A stretch of 30,303 nt of DNA from JAEUOS01 sp964470865 (lineage in GTDB: Bacteria; Pseudomonadota; Gammaproteobacteria; Burkholderiales; JAEUOS01): contig CAYYFR010000056.1 in the NCBI GenBank assembly GCA_964470865.1, positions 1 through 30,303 on the forward strand, read 5' to 3'. The notes beneath the pieces were generated by a model. The model was not told the DNA's origin, made no database searches, and was given only the letters and a program-made list of their open reading frames with translations. This document shows, one piece after another, positions 6,667-14,141 of the stretch. A program made the translations under genes and the position numbers. Within the stretch, counting starts at the first letter, position 1. Each line of letters opens with the position of its first letter.

Positions 6667-8499
6667 TTATCTGCCAACCGCGTAGCCCTGCATGCCGCGC
6701 GGATTGGCAGCGGCACGCAGAACCATGCGGCCACGCTTGTCGCGCTCGCGGCTGGCGGCCGACATGCGGCTCTCGGACCAGGCATCGCCAACCACCACGT
6801 TGTGACCCATGGCGCGCAGCTCCTCGATGGTCTGGCTGGCAAAGCGCGATTCGACGGTGAGTCGATTGAGATTGGTCTGGCGCGGCCAGAAGGAACTTGC
6901 CGAGTGATCGACATGCCAGGCCGGCGCGTCAATCGACTCCTGCAGGTTCATGCCGTGCACCGCATGACGCAGAAAGAATGCCGCTGACCATTGGTCCTGC
7001 TGATCGCCACCCGGCGTGCCAAACGCCATGTAAGGCTCACCATCACGCAATGCGAGTGAGGGCGATAGCGTGGTGCATGGCGCCACGCCCGGCATGAGGG
7101 AGTTGGGCAGGCCGGCATCGAGCCAGCTCATCTGCAGCCGCGTACTGAGCGCGAAGCCGAGTGCCGGTATTACCGGGCTCGAGGAGAGCCACCCGCCTGA
7201 CGGCGTGGCAGCCACCATGTTGCCGTGGCGGTCGATCACATCGATGTGGCAGGTGTCACCAACAAACAATTCGCGGGCGGCCCACTCGGCCACCGGCGGC
7301 AGGTCGGCGAAGGTCGGCTCGCCGATGCCGTAACGCGTGTCGGCGGCCAGCAAAGTACGCCGACTCACGTCCAGGTCAGGCATGCGCGGCGGCACCCCCG
7401 CCGGCAGGCCGGGGCGTAGTTCGCGCGAAGCGGCAGCCTCGACCATGCCCCAACGTGCCTTGAGATAGGCATCGGACAGCAAATCCTGCTGCACGGCCAG
7501 TGCTGCGGACGGCGCGCTGCCGTACCAGGCCAGGCGGTCGGCCAGCGCCAGTTTGGCAGCCTCGGCGATACGATGCACGAATTGTGTCGATCCGGGCGCA
7601 TGCGCTTCAAGCCCGGCGTGGCGCAACATGCCGAGCTGCTGCAGGCATAGCGGCCCCTGACTCCAGAAGCCGCACTTGGCGACTGTGTAGCGGCCGAAAT
7701 TCAAGGTCAGTGGTTCGCCAACCGCAGCGCGCCAGGCCTGCATGTCCTCGTAGCGCAACAGGCCCTTGTGCTTTTCGCCGCTGCAATCGAACAGCGGTTC
7801 GCCGCGATAGAAGGTATCGATCTCGCGCGCCACGAAGCCCTGGTACCAGATGCGCATGGCGGCGTCGATCACACCGGTACGAGTGTCGGCTTCGCGCGCC
7901 GCCGCAGTCAGCACGCGCTCGTAGGTATCGGCCACTGCGGGCTGGCAAAACAGCGCACCGGGCAACGGTAGCTTGCCGCCCGGCAACCAGATGGCGGCCG
8001 AAGACGGCCATTCCTTTTGGAACAGATCGCGCACCGCGACAATCGCCTGCACCGCGCGTGCGATCAGCGGATATCCATTGCGCGCGTAACCAAGCGCCGG
8101 CGCCAGCACCTCGGCAAGCGACCAGGTGCCATGATCGCGCAACATGGTGAGCCACGCACCAAACGCGCCTGGCACGGTTGCCGGCAGGAGGCCGATGCCG
8201 GGCACCTGCTCCATGCCCATGGAACGAAAGGCCTGTGCGGTGGCCGCCACCGGCGCGCAACCCTGGCCGCAGATCGATTGCATACGCCCAAGGCGCTCGC
8301 TCCACAGCAGGATCGGTACTTCGCCGCCCGGCCCATTGAGATGCGGCTCGACCATCTGCAGCACAAAGCCGCCGGCGACCGCAGCATCAAAAGCATTGCC
8401 ACCGCGCTCCAGCACGCCCATCGCGGTTTGCGAGGCAAGCCAGTGGGTCGAGGCCGCCACCCCGTGGGTACCGACGATTTCAGGACGCGTAGTGAACAT
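6667..8499 (-). CDS. gamma-glutamyltransferase family protein (Ntn hydrolase)
   Basis: Predicted 610-aa member of the GGT family, which cleave gamma-glutamyl amides or related acyl amides after self-processing. The N-terminal half has GVLERGGNAFDAAVAGGFVLQMVEPHLNGPGGE, the conserved start of the large subunit. The processing/nucleophile Thr is at about residue 416 in VGDTCHIDVIDRHGNMVAATPSGG, which is the first residue of the predicted small subunit. FGTPGGD and SIDAPAWH follow. There is no signal peptide, so a cytoplasmic location is expected, unlike E. coli Ggt. The start MFTTRPEIVGTHG was chosen because similarity begins there; the open frame runs 147 codons further back but is antisense-like to the next gene. 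True substrate is unknown. Its neighbours are a mu-crystallin-type oxidoreductase and a Bug receptor. Confidence 0.88.
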   Translation of the reverse strand: MFTTRPEIVGTHGVAASTHWLASQTAMGVLERGGNAFDAAVAGGFVLQMVEPHLNGPGGEVPILLWSERLGRMQSICGQGCAPVAATAQAFRSMGMEQVPGIGLLPATVPGAFGAWLTMLRDHGTWSLAEVLAPALGYARNGYPLIARAVQAIVAVRDLFQKEWPSSAAIWLPGGKLPLPGALFCQPAVADTYERVLTAAAREADTRTGVIDAAMRIWYQGFVAREIDTFYRGEPLFDCSGEKHKGLLRYEDMQAWRAAVGEPLTLNFGRYTVAKCGFWSQGPLCLQQLGMLRHAGLEAHAPGSTQFVHRIAEAAKLALADRLAWYGSAPSAALAVQQDLLSDAYLKARWGMVEAAASRELRPGLPAGVPPRMPDLDVSRRTLLAADTRYGIGEPTFADLPPVAEWAARELFVGDTCHIDVIDRHGNMVAATPSGGWLSSSPVIPALGFALSTRLQMSWLDAGLPNSLMPGVAPCTTLSPSLALRDGEPYMAFGTPGGDQQDQWSAAFFLRHAVHGMNLQESIDAPAWHVDHSASSFWPRQTNLNRLTVESRFASQTIEELRAMGHNVVVGDAWSESRMSAASRERDKRGRMVLRAAANPRGMQGYAVGR

Positions 8500-8543
8500 G
8501 GGTTTGATTTCCAGGCTGTGATTGGCGCTGCCAAAGCTTGCGG

Positions 8544-9512
8544 TCAAAGCGCCAGCGGGCGCGTCCCTGGCTGGTTCGACCCTGTCGGCGTCTCCGCCCG
8601 ATACACCAGGATAGCGGCCGCGAGATCCTCGAGTGCGCTGCCAACCGACTTGAACACCGTGATGTCGCGCGCCTCGGTGCGACCCGCATGTTCGCCGCGA
8701 CACAAGCCGGTCAGGGTAGCGCAAACATCCGCAGCGCGGAATTTTCCGCTGGCAATCGGTGCCAGCAGGTCGCCGGCCTTCTGCAGCGCCTCGTCGGTAT
8801 CGATGAATACGCGGCTGCCGACAAAACAGGCGTCGTCGCTCTCGCGCATGGCTGGCGCGAAGCCGCCAATCAAGTCGAGATGGGTGCCGGGCTTGAGCCA
8901 GGCGCCATGCACCAGCGGCTCTTCGGAAAGAGTCGCGCAAGTCACGATGTCGGCCGCACCAACCGCCGCCTGCAGGTCTTGCGCCAATTTCGCGTCGATT
9001 CCAGCGCTGCGCAGGTCCTCGACCATACGCAGCCCTGACTCACGGCGCCGGGTCCAGACCGTCACCTGCGTGATCGGCCGCACCGCGGAAAAGGCGTGCG
9101 GCAACAGCCGCGCGACCCGACCACCTCCCACCACCAGCAGGCGCTGCGCATCGGCGCGCGCCAGGTAGCGCGCTGCCAGCGCCGATGCCGCTGCGGTTCG
9201 GCGCGCCGTGATCTCGTTGCCGTCGAGCGTCGCCAAGGGTACGCCGGTGGCGGCGTCCATCAACAGGTAGGCCGCATGCACGCTCGGCAACCCGCGCTCA
9301 CCATTGGCAGGAAAGATCGACACTGTCTTGATGCCGAGAAAGCCGCCGGCTTGCCATGCCGGCATCAAAAGAATGCTGCCGCCCTGCGCGCCAATGTCGT
9401 GGCGATGCCGCAGCGGCACCTCGCAGCCCTCGACAAACATCTTCTGGAGCGCCGCAATGAGCGCCTCGAAGCGCAAGTGGTGACGTGTTTTGGCGGCATC
9501 AACGATGTGCAT
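8544..9512 (-). CDS. ornithine cyclodeaminase / mu-crystallin family protein
   Basis: Predicted 322-aa NAD(P)-dependent enzyme. The N-terminal substrate domain has RHRHDIG, GIKTVSIFPANGERGLPSVHA and LDGNEITARRTAAASALAA, all characteristic of this family. The Rossmann fold has VVGGGRVA (dinucleotide loop) and continues through TPGTHLDLIGGF-like sequence (here KPGTHLDLIGGFAP). Family members convert ornithine to proline, or reduce cyclic imines such as delta1-pyrroline-2-carboxylate, or make or break related amino-acid derivatives, so the exact reaction is open. It lies 23 bp after the EamA transporter and 44 bp before the gamma-glutamyltransferase-like gene, in the same direction, which suggests one transcript acting on an amino-acid-like compound. 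Confidence 0.87.
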   Translation of the reverse strand: MHIVDAAKTRHHLRFEALIAALQKMFVEGCEVPLRHRHDIGAQGGSILLMPAWQAGGFLGIKTVSIFPANGERGLPSVHAAYLLMDAATGVPLATLDGNEITARRTAAASALAARYLARADAQRLLVVGGGRVARLLPHAFSAVRPITQVTVWTRRRESGLRMVEDLRSAGIDAKLAQDLQAAVGAADIVTCATLSEEPLVHGAWLKPGTHLDLIGGFAPAMRESDDACFVGSRVFIDTDEALQKAGDLLAPIASGKFRAADVCATLTGLCRGEHAGRTEARDITVFKSVGSALEDLAAAILVYRAETPTGSNQPGTRPLAL

Positions 9513-9535
9513 GGAGCGTATTCTGCCGCAAACCT

Positions 9536-10441
9536 TCAGTCAGGCGTGGCCGGCTTCCACAGGGTCAGTGACAGTGATGCCACGCAGCACAGCATGGCTG
9601 CCAGTTGCCAGGGCCCCAGGGGTTCACCATGCATCAGCGCCCCGGCAACCATCGCCACCACCGGCACCATCACCGAGGAAAGTCCCGCCACATTGGCCGG
9701 CAACAGCCCGACGATGGCGAACCAGCTCACATTGCCGATGCACATCGGTACCAGGGTGATGTAGGCCGCGACAGCGAGGGTCTGCCAGGACGGCATGAAC
9801 CAGCGGCCATCGCCCAGCACCAAGGCGCCGGCAATGATGGGTAGCGCGGTCAGCAGCAGTTGCCAGCCGGTCAGCACCAGCACCGGCGTCTGCCATTGAT
9901 GGCGCTTGATGATCAGGGTCCCGATGGCCCAGCCGATGGCTGCGAGCAAGCCGGAAGCCACCCCCAGAGGCGCGTTGGCATAGGCGCCGAAACCGGGGAC
10001 CATCAGCATGCCGACTGCCAGACCACCGAGCGCCAGCGCCAGCAGCAAGCGGTGGGACATGCGCTCACCCAGCAGCGCCCATGAAATCAGCGCCACCCAC
10101 AAAGGCATGGTGAAGCCGAGCAAGGCGCCTTGACCCGAAGGAATCAGAATCGCAGCATAGGTACTGGCAATATTCCACACCAGCATGTAGGCGAACGTGG
10201 CTAGCAGAAATCGCGGCCAGTCGCCACGCGGTATGGCAAGCGAATGGCCGCGGGCGAGCGCCAGTCCCAGCAATACCAATCCAGCGGTAGGCACGGAAAA
10301 CGCACGAAACGTCCAGACCGATACCTCGCGCATGACCAGCGGAAACAGGGGCCAGTTGGTACCCCACACCAGGGTCAGCAACACCAGCAACACGAGGGCA
10401 CGGCGCGGTATCGCACCGGGGCCCGGTTTGGACAGTGGCAT
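9536..10441 (-). CDS. EamA/DMT family transporter
   Basis: Predicted 301-aa inner-membrane protein with about ten membrane segments in two EamA repeats. Repeat 1 begins LVLLVLLTLVWGTNWP and ends near LISWALLGERMS. Repeat 2 begins near ANAPLGVASGLLAAIGWAIGTLI and ends near GALMHGEPLGPWQ. The drug/metabolite superfamily includes many amino-acid and metabolite exporters; the substrate is unknown. The start MPLSKPG was preferred over an upstream ATG (10510) because the extra 23 residues are Arg-rich and unlike the family. It is the first gene of the likely EamA - cyclodeaminase - GGT - Bug receptor unit, after a 284-bp space from hutG. Confidence 0.87.
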   Translation of the reverse strand: MPLSKPGPGAIPRRALVLLVLLTLVWGTNWPLFPLVMREVSVWTFRAFSVPTAGLVLLGLALARGHSLAIPRGDWPRFLLATFAYMLVWNIASTYAAILIPSGQGALLGFTMPLWVALISWALLGERMSHRLLLALALGGLAVGMLMVPGFGAYANAPLGVASGLLAAIGWAIGTLIIKRHQWQTPVLVLTGWQLLLTALPIIAGALVLGDGRWFMPSWQTLAVAAYITLVPMCIGNVSWFAIVGLLPANVAGLSSVMVPVVAMVAGALMHGEPLGPWQLAAMLCCVASLSLTLWKPATPD

Positions 10442-10725
10442 CAGCCCGGACCTGCATCGATACGCGCGTACAGGCCGGTAGGTGCCTGCGCGGTGGACGA
10501 CAGCGGGCAAACACGCGGCACAACGGCTCTCATTCCAGGTTGCGCCTCAGGCTTTCCTCCACACACGGCTGCACTTGGCCTTGGCTGCATACGGGGATTG
10601 TAACGGCTCGTACGACGCGGCCGCGAATATGGAGCCGCTCAATTCTGACTGCGGCCTCGTAGGCCGGCCGCGCTGGCTGCGGGCCGCAGTGCCAGCGGCG
10701 CGCTGTGGCGGCAAACCCGGGAACG
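10442..10725. other. non-coding spacer between hutG and the EamA gene
   Basis: No credible gene is seen. A GC-rich stem (GCGGCC...GGCCGC, about 10651-10671) lies downstream of hutG but has no U-tract. On the minus strand a TACAAT sequence (about 10596-10601) could be a -10 element for the EamA unit, but no matching -35 is visible. This 284-bp break probably separates the hutG transcript from the EamA unit. Confidence 0.4.
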
Positions 10726-11541
10726 TCAGTATCTAGCTTGCGCCTGTGCAAGCATGGCATCGATCGCCGCCCGCAGCAACGGGCGCAGGCCTTGCGCCCT
10801 GCTTTCGTCGAGTTCGAAGCGGCCCGCCGTGCATGCGTCTTCATCCATGTAGGTACGCCACGCAAGCTCCAGTTGAACCGCATGGATCGACGCCTGAGGG
10901 CGCCCGTGCGCGCGCGTGATGTAGCCGCCCTTGAAGCGGCCATTGAGCACCGCGCTGTAATCCGAGAACCTGCGCGCCGCGGCAAGCATGCTCTCCGGGA
11001 TATCAGGCGCGGCACTGCTGCCATCGGCGCTGCCAAAATTGATGTCGGGCAGGCGGCCATTGAAGTAACGCGGCAACACCGACTTGATCGAATGTGCGTC
11101 GAACAACAGTGCGTAACCGTGGCGTGCCTTCAAGTCAGCCAGGGTCTCGGCCAGCTTGGTGTGATACGGCTGCCAATAGAGCGCGGTGCGTTCGGCCACT
11201 TCTGCGGCATCGGGCGCCTGATCGTCAAGGTAGATCGGCTCCCACAGCGCGGTCGAGGTCGGACACAGCTCGGTGTTGTCGGCCCCCGGATAGAGCGGAA
11301 TACCGTCAGGATCGCGGTTCAGATCGATCAGGTATCGCGAGTTGACCGCCACCAGCAGATTGGCGCCCAGGTCCTGCAAAAAATTGTACAGCCGTGTCAG
11401 GTGCCAGTCGGTATCGGCGAGAGTGAGCGCGGCTGGGGTCAAACGCCGTGCCAGCGCCGGCGGCACCTGGGTACCGACATGCGGCATGCTGACCAATAGC
11501 GGCAACGGACCGCGCTCGAACAACCAGGTCAAATCCGCCAT
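10726..11541 (-). CDS. hutG: N-formylglutamate amidohydrolase (HutG-like)
   Basis: Predicted 271-aa metal-dependent hydrolase that releases formate from N-formyl-L-glutamate, the last step of one histidine degradation route. Conserved segments are SMPHVGTQVP (metal ligand His), LIDLNRDPDGIPLYPG, WQPYHTKL, LFDAHSIKS (with RYFNGRLPDINFG after it), GRFKGGYITR and HAVQLEL. Length is normal. The ATG is preceded by AAAGAGG at 6-bp spacing. No hutH, hutU, hutI or hutF is in the window, so it either serves a hut set elsewhere or has a related deformylase role. It lies 24 bp after dcd in the same direction. Confidence 0.9.
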   Translation of the reverse strand: MADLTWLFERGPLPLLVSMPHVGTQVPPALARRLTPAALTLADTDWHLTRLYNFLQDLGANLLVAVNSRYLIDLNRDPDGIPLYPGADNTELCPTSTALWEPIYLDDQAPDAAEVAERTALYWQPYHTKLAETLADLKARHGYALLFDAHSIKSVLPRYFNGRLPDINFGSADGSSAAPDIPESMLAAARRFSDYSAVLNGRFKGGYITRAHGRPQASIHAVQLELAWRTYMDEDACTAGRFELDESRAQGLRPLLRAAIDAMLAQAQARY

Positions 11542-11565
11542 GCCCAGCCTCTTTCAAGAGTCAGC

Positions 11566-12099
11566 CTACAACTTGGGCAGCGTCACGCCCTGCTGGCCCT
11601 GGTACTTGCCGCCGCGATCCTTGTATGAGGTCTCGCATACCTCGTCGCTTTCGAAAAACAGTACCTGGGCGCAACCTTCCGCGGCATGGATCTTGGCCGG
11701 CAGCGGCGTGGTGTTGGAAAACCCGCGGGTCACATAGCCTTCCCACTCGGGCTCGACCGGCGTCACGTTGACGATGATGCCGCAGCGCGCATAGGTACTC
11801 TTGCCAAGGCAAATGGTCAACACGCCGCGCGGGATGCGGAAATACTCGACCGTGCGCGCCAGCGCGAATGAATTGGGCGGAATGACGCACACCGCGCCCT
11901 TGAAATCGACAAAGGATTTCTCGTCAAAATTCTTCGGGTCGACGATGGTCGAATTGATGTTGGTGAAAATCTTGAATTCGTCGGAGCAGCCGATGTCATA
12001 GCCGTAGCTGGATGTGCCGTAGGAGGCGATACGCCGGTGGTCTACCTGGCGGATCTGCCCGGGTTCGAAGGGCTCGATCATCGCCTGTTGTGCCGCCAT
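11566..12099 (-). CDS. dcd: dCTP deaminase, 5'-truncated and probably inactive
   Basis: The frame encodes 177 aa closely matching betaproteobacterial dCTP deaminase (dCTP to dUTP, feeding dUMP for dTMP synthesis). Clear family segments are MIEPFEPGQIR, SYGTSSYGYDI, FVDFKGAVCVIPPNSFALAR, ICLGKSTYARCG, NVTPVEPEWEGYVT and YQGQQGVTLPKL. Three things are wrong. First, the family's first 11 residues lie upstream in the same frame (ATG at 12132) but are cut off by TGA at 12111-12109, where the family has Trp. Second, the catalytic Glu of the LEF motif (Glu138 in E. coli) is Gly: the motif reads VTRGFSNT, with the Gly codon at 11722-11724. Third, the conserved Arg of YDIRC is Gly. The ATG used here lacks a good ribosome binding site. 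It could be a decaying gene, or several base errors in the assembly. It is otherwise intact and sits in the usual place near mrp. Confidence 0.85.
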   Translation of the reverse strand: MAAQQAMIEPFEPGQIRQVDHRRIASYGTSSYGYDIGCSDEFKIFTNINSTIVDPKNFDEKSFVDFKGAVCVIPPNSFALARTVEYFRIPRGVLTICLGKSTYARCGIIVNVTPVEPEWEGYVTRGFSNTTPLPAKIHAAEGCAQVLFFESDEVCETSYKDRGGKYQGQQGVTLPKL

Positions 12100-12132
12100 G
12101 CGCCGGATTCACTTGTCGGCCTTGACGCTCAT
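12100..12132 (-). pseudogene. dcd: cut-off 5' end of dcd
   Basis: Reading down from ATG at 12132-12130, the codons give MSVKADK, then TGA, then IRR and the Met at 12099. This matches the family N-terminus MSIKSDKWIRRM, with stop in place of W8. An AGG-containing ribosome binding site (CCAGGTCGAG) sits just before this ATG, so ribosomes would start here and stop after seven codons unless TGA is read through or translation restarts at 12099. Confidence 0.8.
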
Positions 12133-12151
12133 CTCGACCTGGCTCGGTGGT

Positions 12152-12874
12152 TCACTTCTCGCCGCCCGTCGGCCGCCAGTCGCGCGCGCGGTTCTCGGCG
12201 CTGCTGATTTCCTCAGCCGACATTTTTTCGCGCACACCCTCGAGCGCTTTCTCGGCGCCCGGCAGGCGCGGCGAGTCCGACACGATCAGCCATTTCGCCG
12301 CTTCGATGCGGTTCTCGCTCGCAACTTCGGGCTTGACATCGGGCGCCACGGCCAGTTGGGCCAGGAAGCTGCCAAGCATCACCTGCGATCGCACAAAGCC
12401 GCGCTCCGCGCTTTTGGTCCACCAGCTGACAACCTGCACCGGATCGCGCGCCACGCCGACACCGTTTCTGTAGCGCATGCCCATGATGAATTGGGAGCGC
12501 AGATCACCCGCCTCGGCGGCGCGTCGGCCCCACTCCAGAGACTTGGCATCATCAGGCGTGGTGCCGATGCCCTCACTTAAGTACATGGACAGCGAACCTT
12601 GCGCGCGCACGCTGCCAAGCTTGGCGGCGCGTTCCATCAACTGAAACGCCCGATTTTGATCCGCCGCCACCCCCTTGCCTTCGGCATAAAGCGCCGAGAG
12701 CAGGAACATCGCGTCCGCATCGCCCTTCTTCACGTCGACATTGAGCTCCGTCACTGCGGCCTTGTAGTCGCCCTTGGCCAGCGCGGCCATGCCCTTTTCC
12801 GGATCTGCCGCAACGCCGCCCGCTGCAGCCAGAATCAAGCCTGCCAAGAGCAATTTGGTTTCAATGATTCGCAT
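12152..12874 (-). CDS. secreted Sel1-repeat (TPR-like) protein
   Basis: Predicted 240-aa exported protein. A signal peptide of about 23 residues (MRIIETKLLLAGLILAAAGG then VAA-DP) is followed by Sel1-like helical repeats at roughly 53-88, 89-124 and 125-160. Each has the typical A..LG..Y..G.GV.D...A..W...AA..G pattern. Such repeats bind other proteins, and no enzyme motif is visible. The start at 12874 is backed by AAGGA five bases upstream; a longer frame to 12916 would bury the signal peptide. It lies 38 bp after mrp and 19 bp before the original dcd start, so it is likely co-transcribed with them. Function is unknown. Confidence 0.85.
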   Translation of the reverse strand: MRIIETKLLLAGLILAAAGGVAADPEKGMAALAKGDYKAAVTELNVDVKKGDADAMFLLSALYAEGKGVAADQNRAFQLMERAAKLGSVRAQGSLSMYLSEGIGTTPDDAKSLEWGRRAAEAGDLRSQFIMGMRYRNGVGVARDPVQVVSWWTKSAERGFVRSQVMLGSFLAQLAVAPDVKPEVASENRIEAAKWLIVSDSPRLPGAEKALEGVREKMSAEEISSAENRARDWRPTGGEK

Positions 12875-12912
12875 GGATTTCCTTGTACGGCCAAGCAGCG
12901 TGCGCCATCGCA

Positions 12913-14004
12913 TCATGTGGTCTTCGACACCACGATATTGGGAAACTTCGCGCTCATGTCCTTCATGCTGTCGGCGATCTTGACCGCCACCTTGCGCGCG
13001 ATCGCCTTGTAAATCGCGGTCACCTGGCCATCAGGATCCGCTACCACGGTCGGCTTGCCGGAATCGGCCTGCTCGCGGATTTTGATGTCCAGTGGCAGTT
13101 GCCCCAACAGGTCGATACCGTAGTCCTTGGACATTTGCGCACCGCCGCCGGAGCCGAAAATCGGTTCGGCGTGGCCGCACGCCGAACAAATGTGCATGCT
13201 CATGTTTTCGACCACACCCAGAATCGGAATCCCGACTTTCTCGAACATCTTGAGACCCTTGCGTGCATCGAGCAGCGCGATGTCCTGTGGCGTTGTGACG
13301 ATCACCGCGCCTGTCACCGGCACTTTTTGCGCCAGTGTCAACTGGATATCGCCGGTGCCGGGCGGCATGTCCACGATCAGGTAATCGAGGTCGCGCCAGT
13401 TGGTTTCCTTGAGCAGTTGTTCAAGCGCCTGGGTGACCATCGGGCCGCGCCAGACCATCGGGGTTTCGACATCGATCATGAACCCGATCGAACTGGCCTG
13501 TATGCCATGACCTTCCATCGGCTCCAGCGACTTGCCATCCTTCGATTCCGGCCGCCCGCTGATGCCCAGCATCTGCGGCTGCGACGGCCCGTAGATGTCG
13601 GCATCGAGCACGCCTACCACCGCGCCTTCGGCAGCCAATGCCAACGCCAGATTGACCGCCGTGGTGCTCTTGCCCACCCCGCCTTTGCCGGATGCCACCG
13701 CGATGATGTTTTTCACGTTGGGCAGCAGCTTCACGCCGCGCTGCACCGCGTGTGACGCGATGCGGACACTGAAATTCACGCTGACGCCCCCGGCACCGGG
13801 GATCGCCTTGAGCGCCTTGATCACCTCCCGACGCAGGGCATCCACCTGTGATCTGGCCGGATAGCCAAGCTCGACATCTAGGCTGATATCGCTCCCTTCG
13901 ACGCGTATGTTCTTCGCCGACCGGGTGGTCACGAAATCGCGTCCGGTATTCGGATCGATGACGCTCTTGAGCGCCGCCTGCACCTGTTCGAGATTGATTG
14001 GCAT
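12913..14004 (-). CDS. apbC: iron-sulfur cluster carrier protein Mrp/ApbC
   Basis: Predicted 363-aa cytoplasmic P-loop ATPase that carries and delivers [4Fe-4S] clusters. The N-terminal MIP18/DUF59 domain (about 5-80) is followed by a deviant Walker A GKGGVGKST (106-114), DADIYGPSQPQMLG, DYLIVDMPPGTGDIQLTLAQ (Walker B region) and the cluster-binding C273-x2-C276 in HICSACGH. The start MPINLEQVQAAL puts the DUF59 domain at the N-terminus; sixteen upstream open codons were left out. It is divergent from metG, the same arrangement as mrp/metG in E. coli. Confidence 0.95.
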   Translation of the reverse strand: MPINLEQVQAALKSVIDPNTGRDFVTTRSAKNIRVEGSDISLDVELGYPARSQVDALRREVIKALKAIPGAGGVSVNFSVRIASHAVQRGVKLLPNVKNIIAVASGKGGVGKSTTAVNLALALAAEGAVVGVLDADIYGPSQPQMLGISGRPESKDGKSLEPMEGHGIQASSIGFMIDVETPMVWRGPMVTQALEQLLKETNWRDLDYLIVDMPPGTGDIQLTLAQKVPVTGAVIVTTPQDIALLDARKGLKMFEKVGIPILGVVENMSMHICSACGHAEPIFGSGGGAQMSKDYGIDLLGQLPLDIKIREQADSGKPTVVADPDGQVTAIYKAIARKVAVKIADSMKDMSAKFPNIVVSKTT

Positions 14005-14096
14005 TGGTTGGATTCGTTGAGGACTTCGTGCTTGCGCGAGACAATGCGGCAAGACCTAAAGTTTAACGCAAACGCAGCGGGAATCCGCCTAAGCCC

Positions 14097-14105
14097 TGAT
14101 AAACT
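14097..14105 (+). promoter_or_regulatory. possible extended -10 promoter element for metG
   Basis: TGATAAACT contains the TGn extension followed by TAAACT (four of six matches) and ends 36 bp before the metG ATG. No -35 is evident, as is common for extended -10 promoters. It lies in the 137-bp divergent mrp/metG spacer, next to a near-palindrome (14101-14114). The spacer holds no gene. Confidence 0.3.
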
Positions 14106-14141
14106 CTAGGGTTTTACGCAAGCAGTCAGGCCACTTCGTCC

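Noticed and set aside
8017..9168. Open frame of 383 codons on the plus strand
   Set aside because: It is antisense to the GGT-like and cyclodeaminase genes, with no recognisable domain.
10705..11499. Open frame of 264 codons on the plus strand
   Set aside because: It is antisense to hutG, which has clear family motifs in the other direction.
11566..12132. Reassigned genetic code (TGA as Trp) as an explanation for dcd
   Set aside because: rlmD, nlpD, hutG, zapA's upstream gene, lolC, lolD and others end at TGA at the expected protein ends, and Trp is encoded by TGG elsewhere.
12883..13755. Open frame of 290 codons on the plus strand
   Set aside because: It is antisense to mrp/apbC; His- and Arg-rich shadow sequence.
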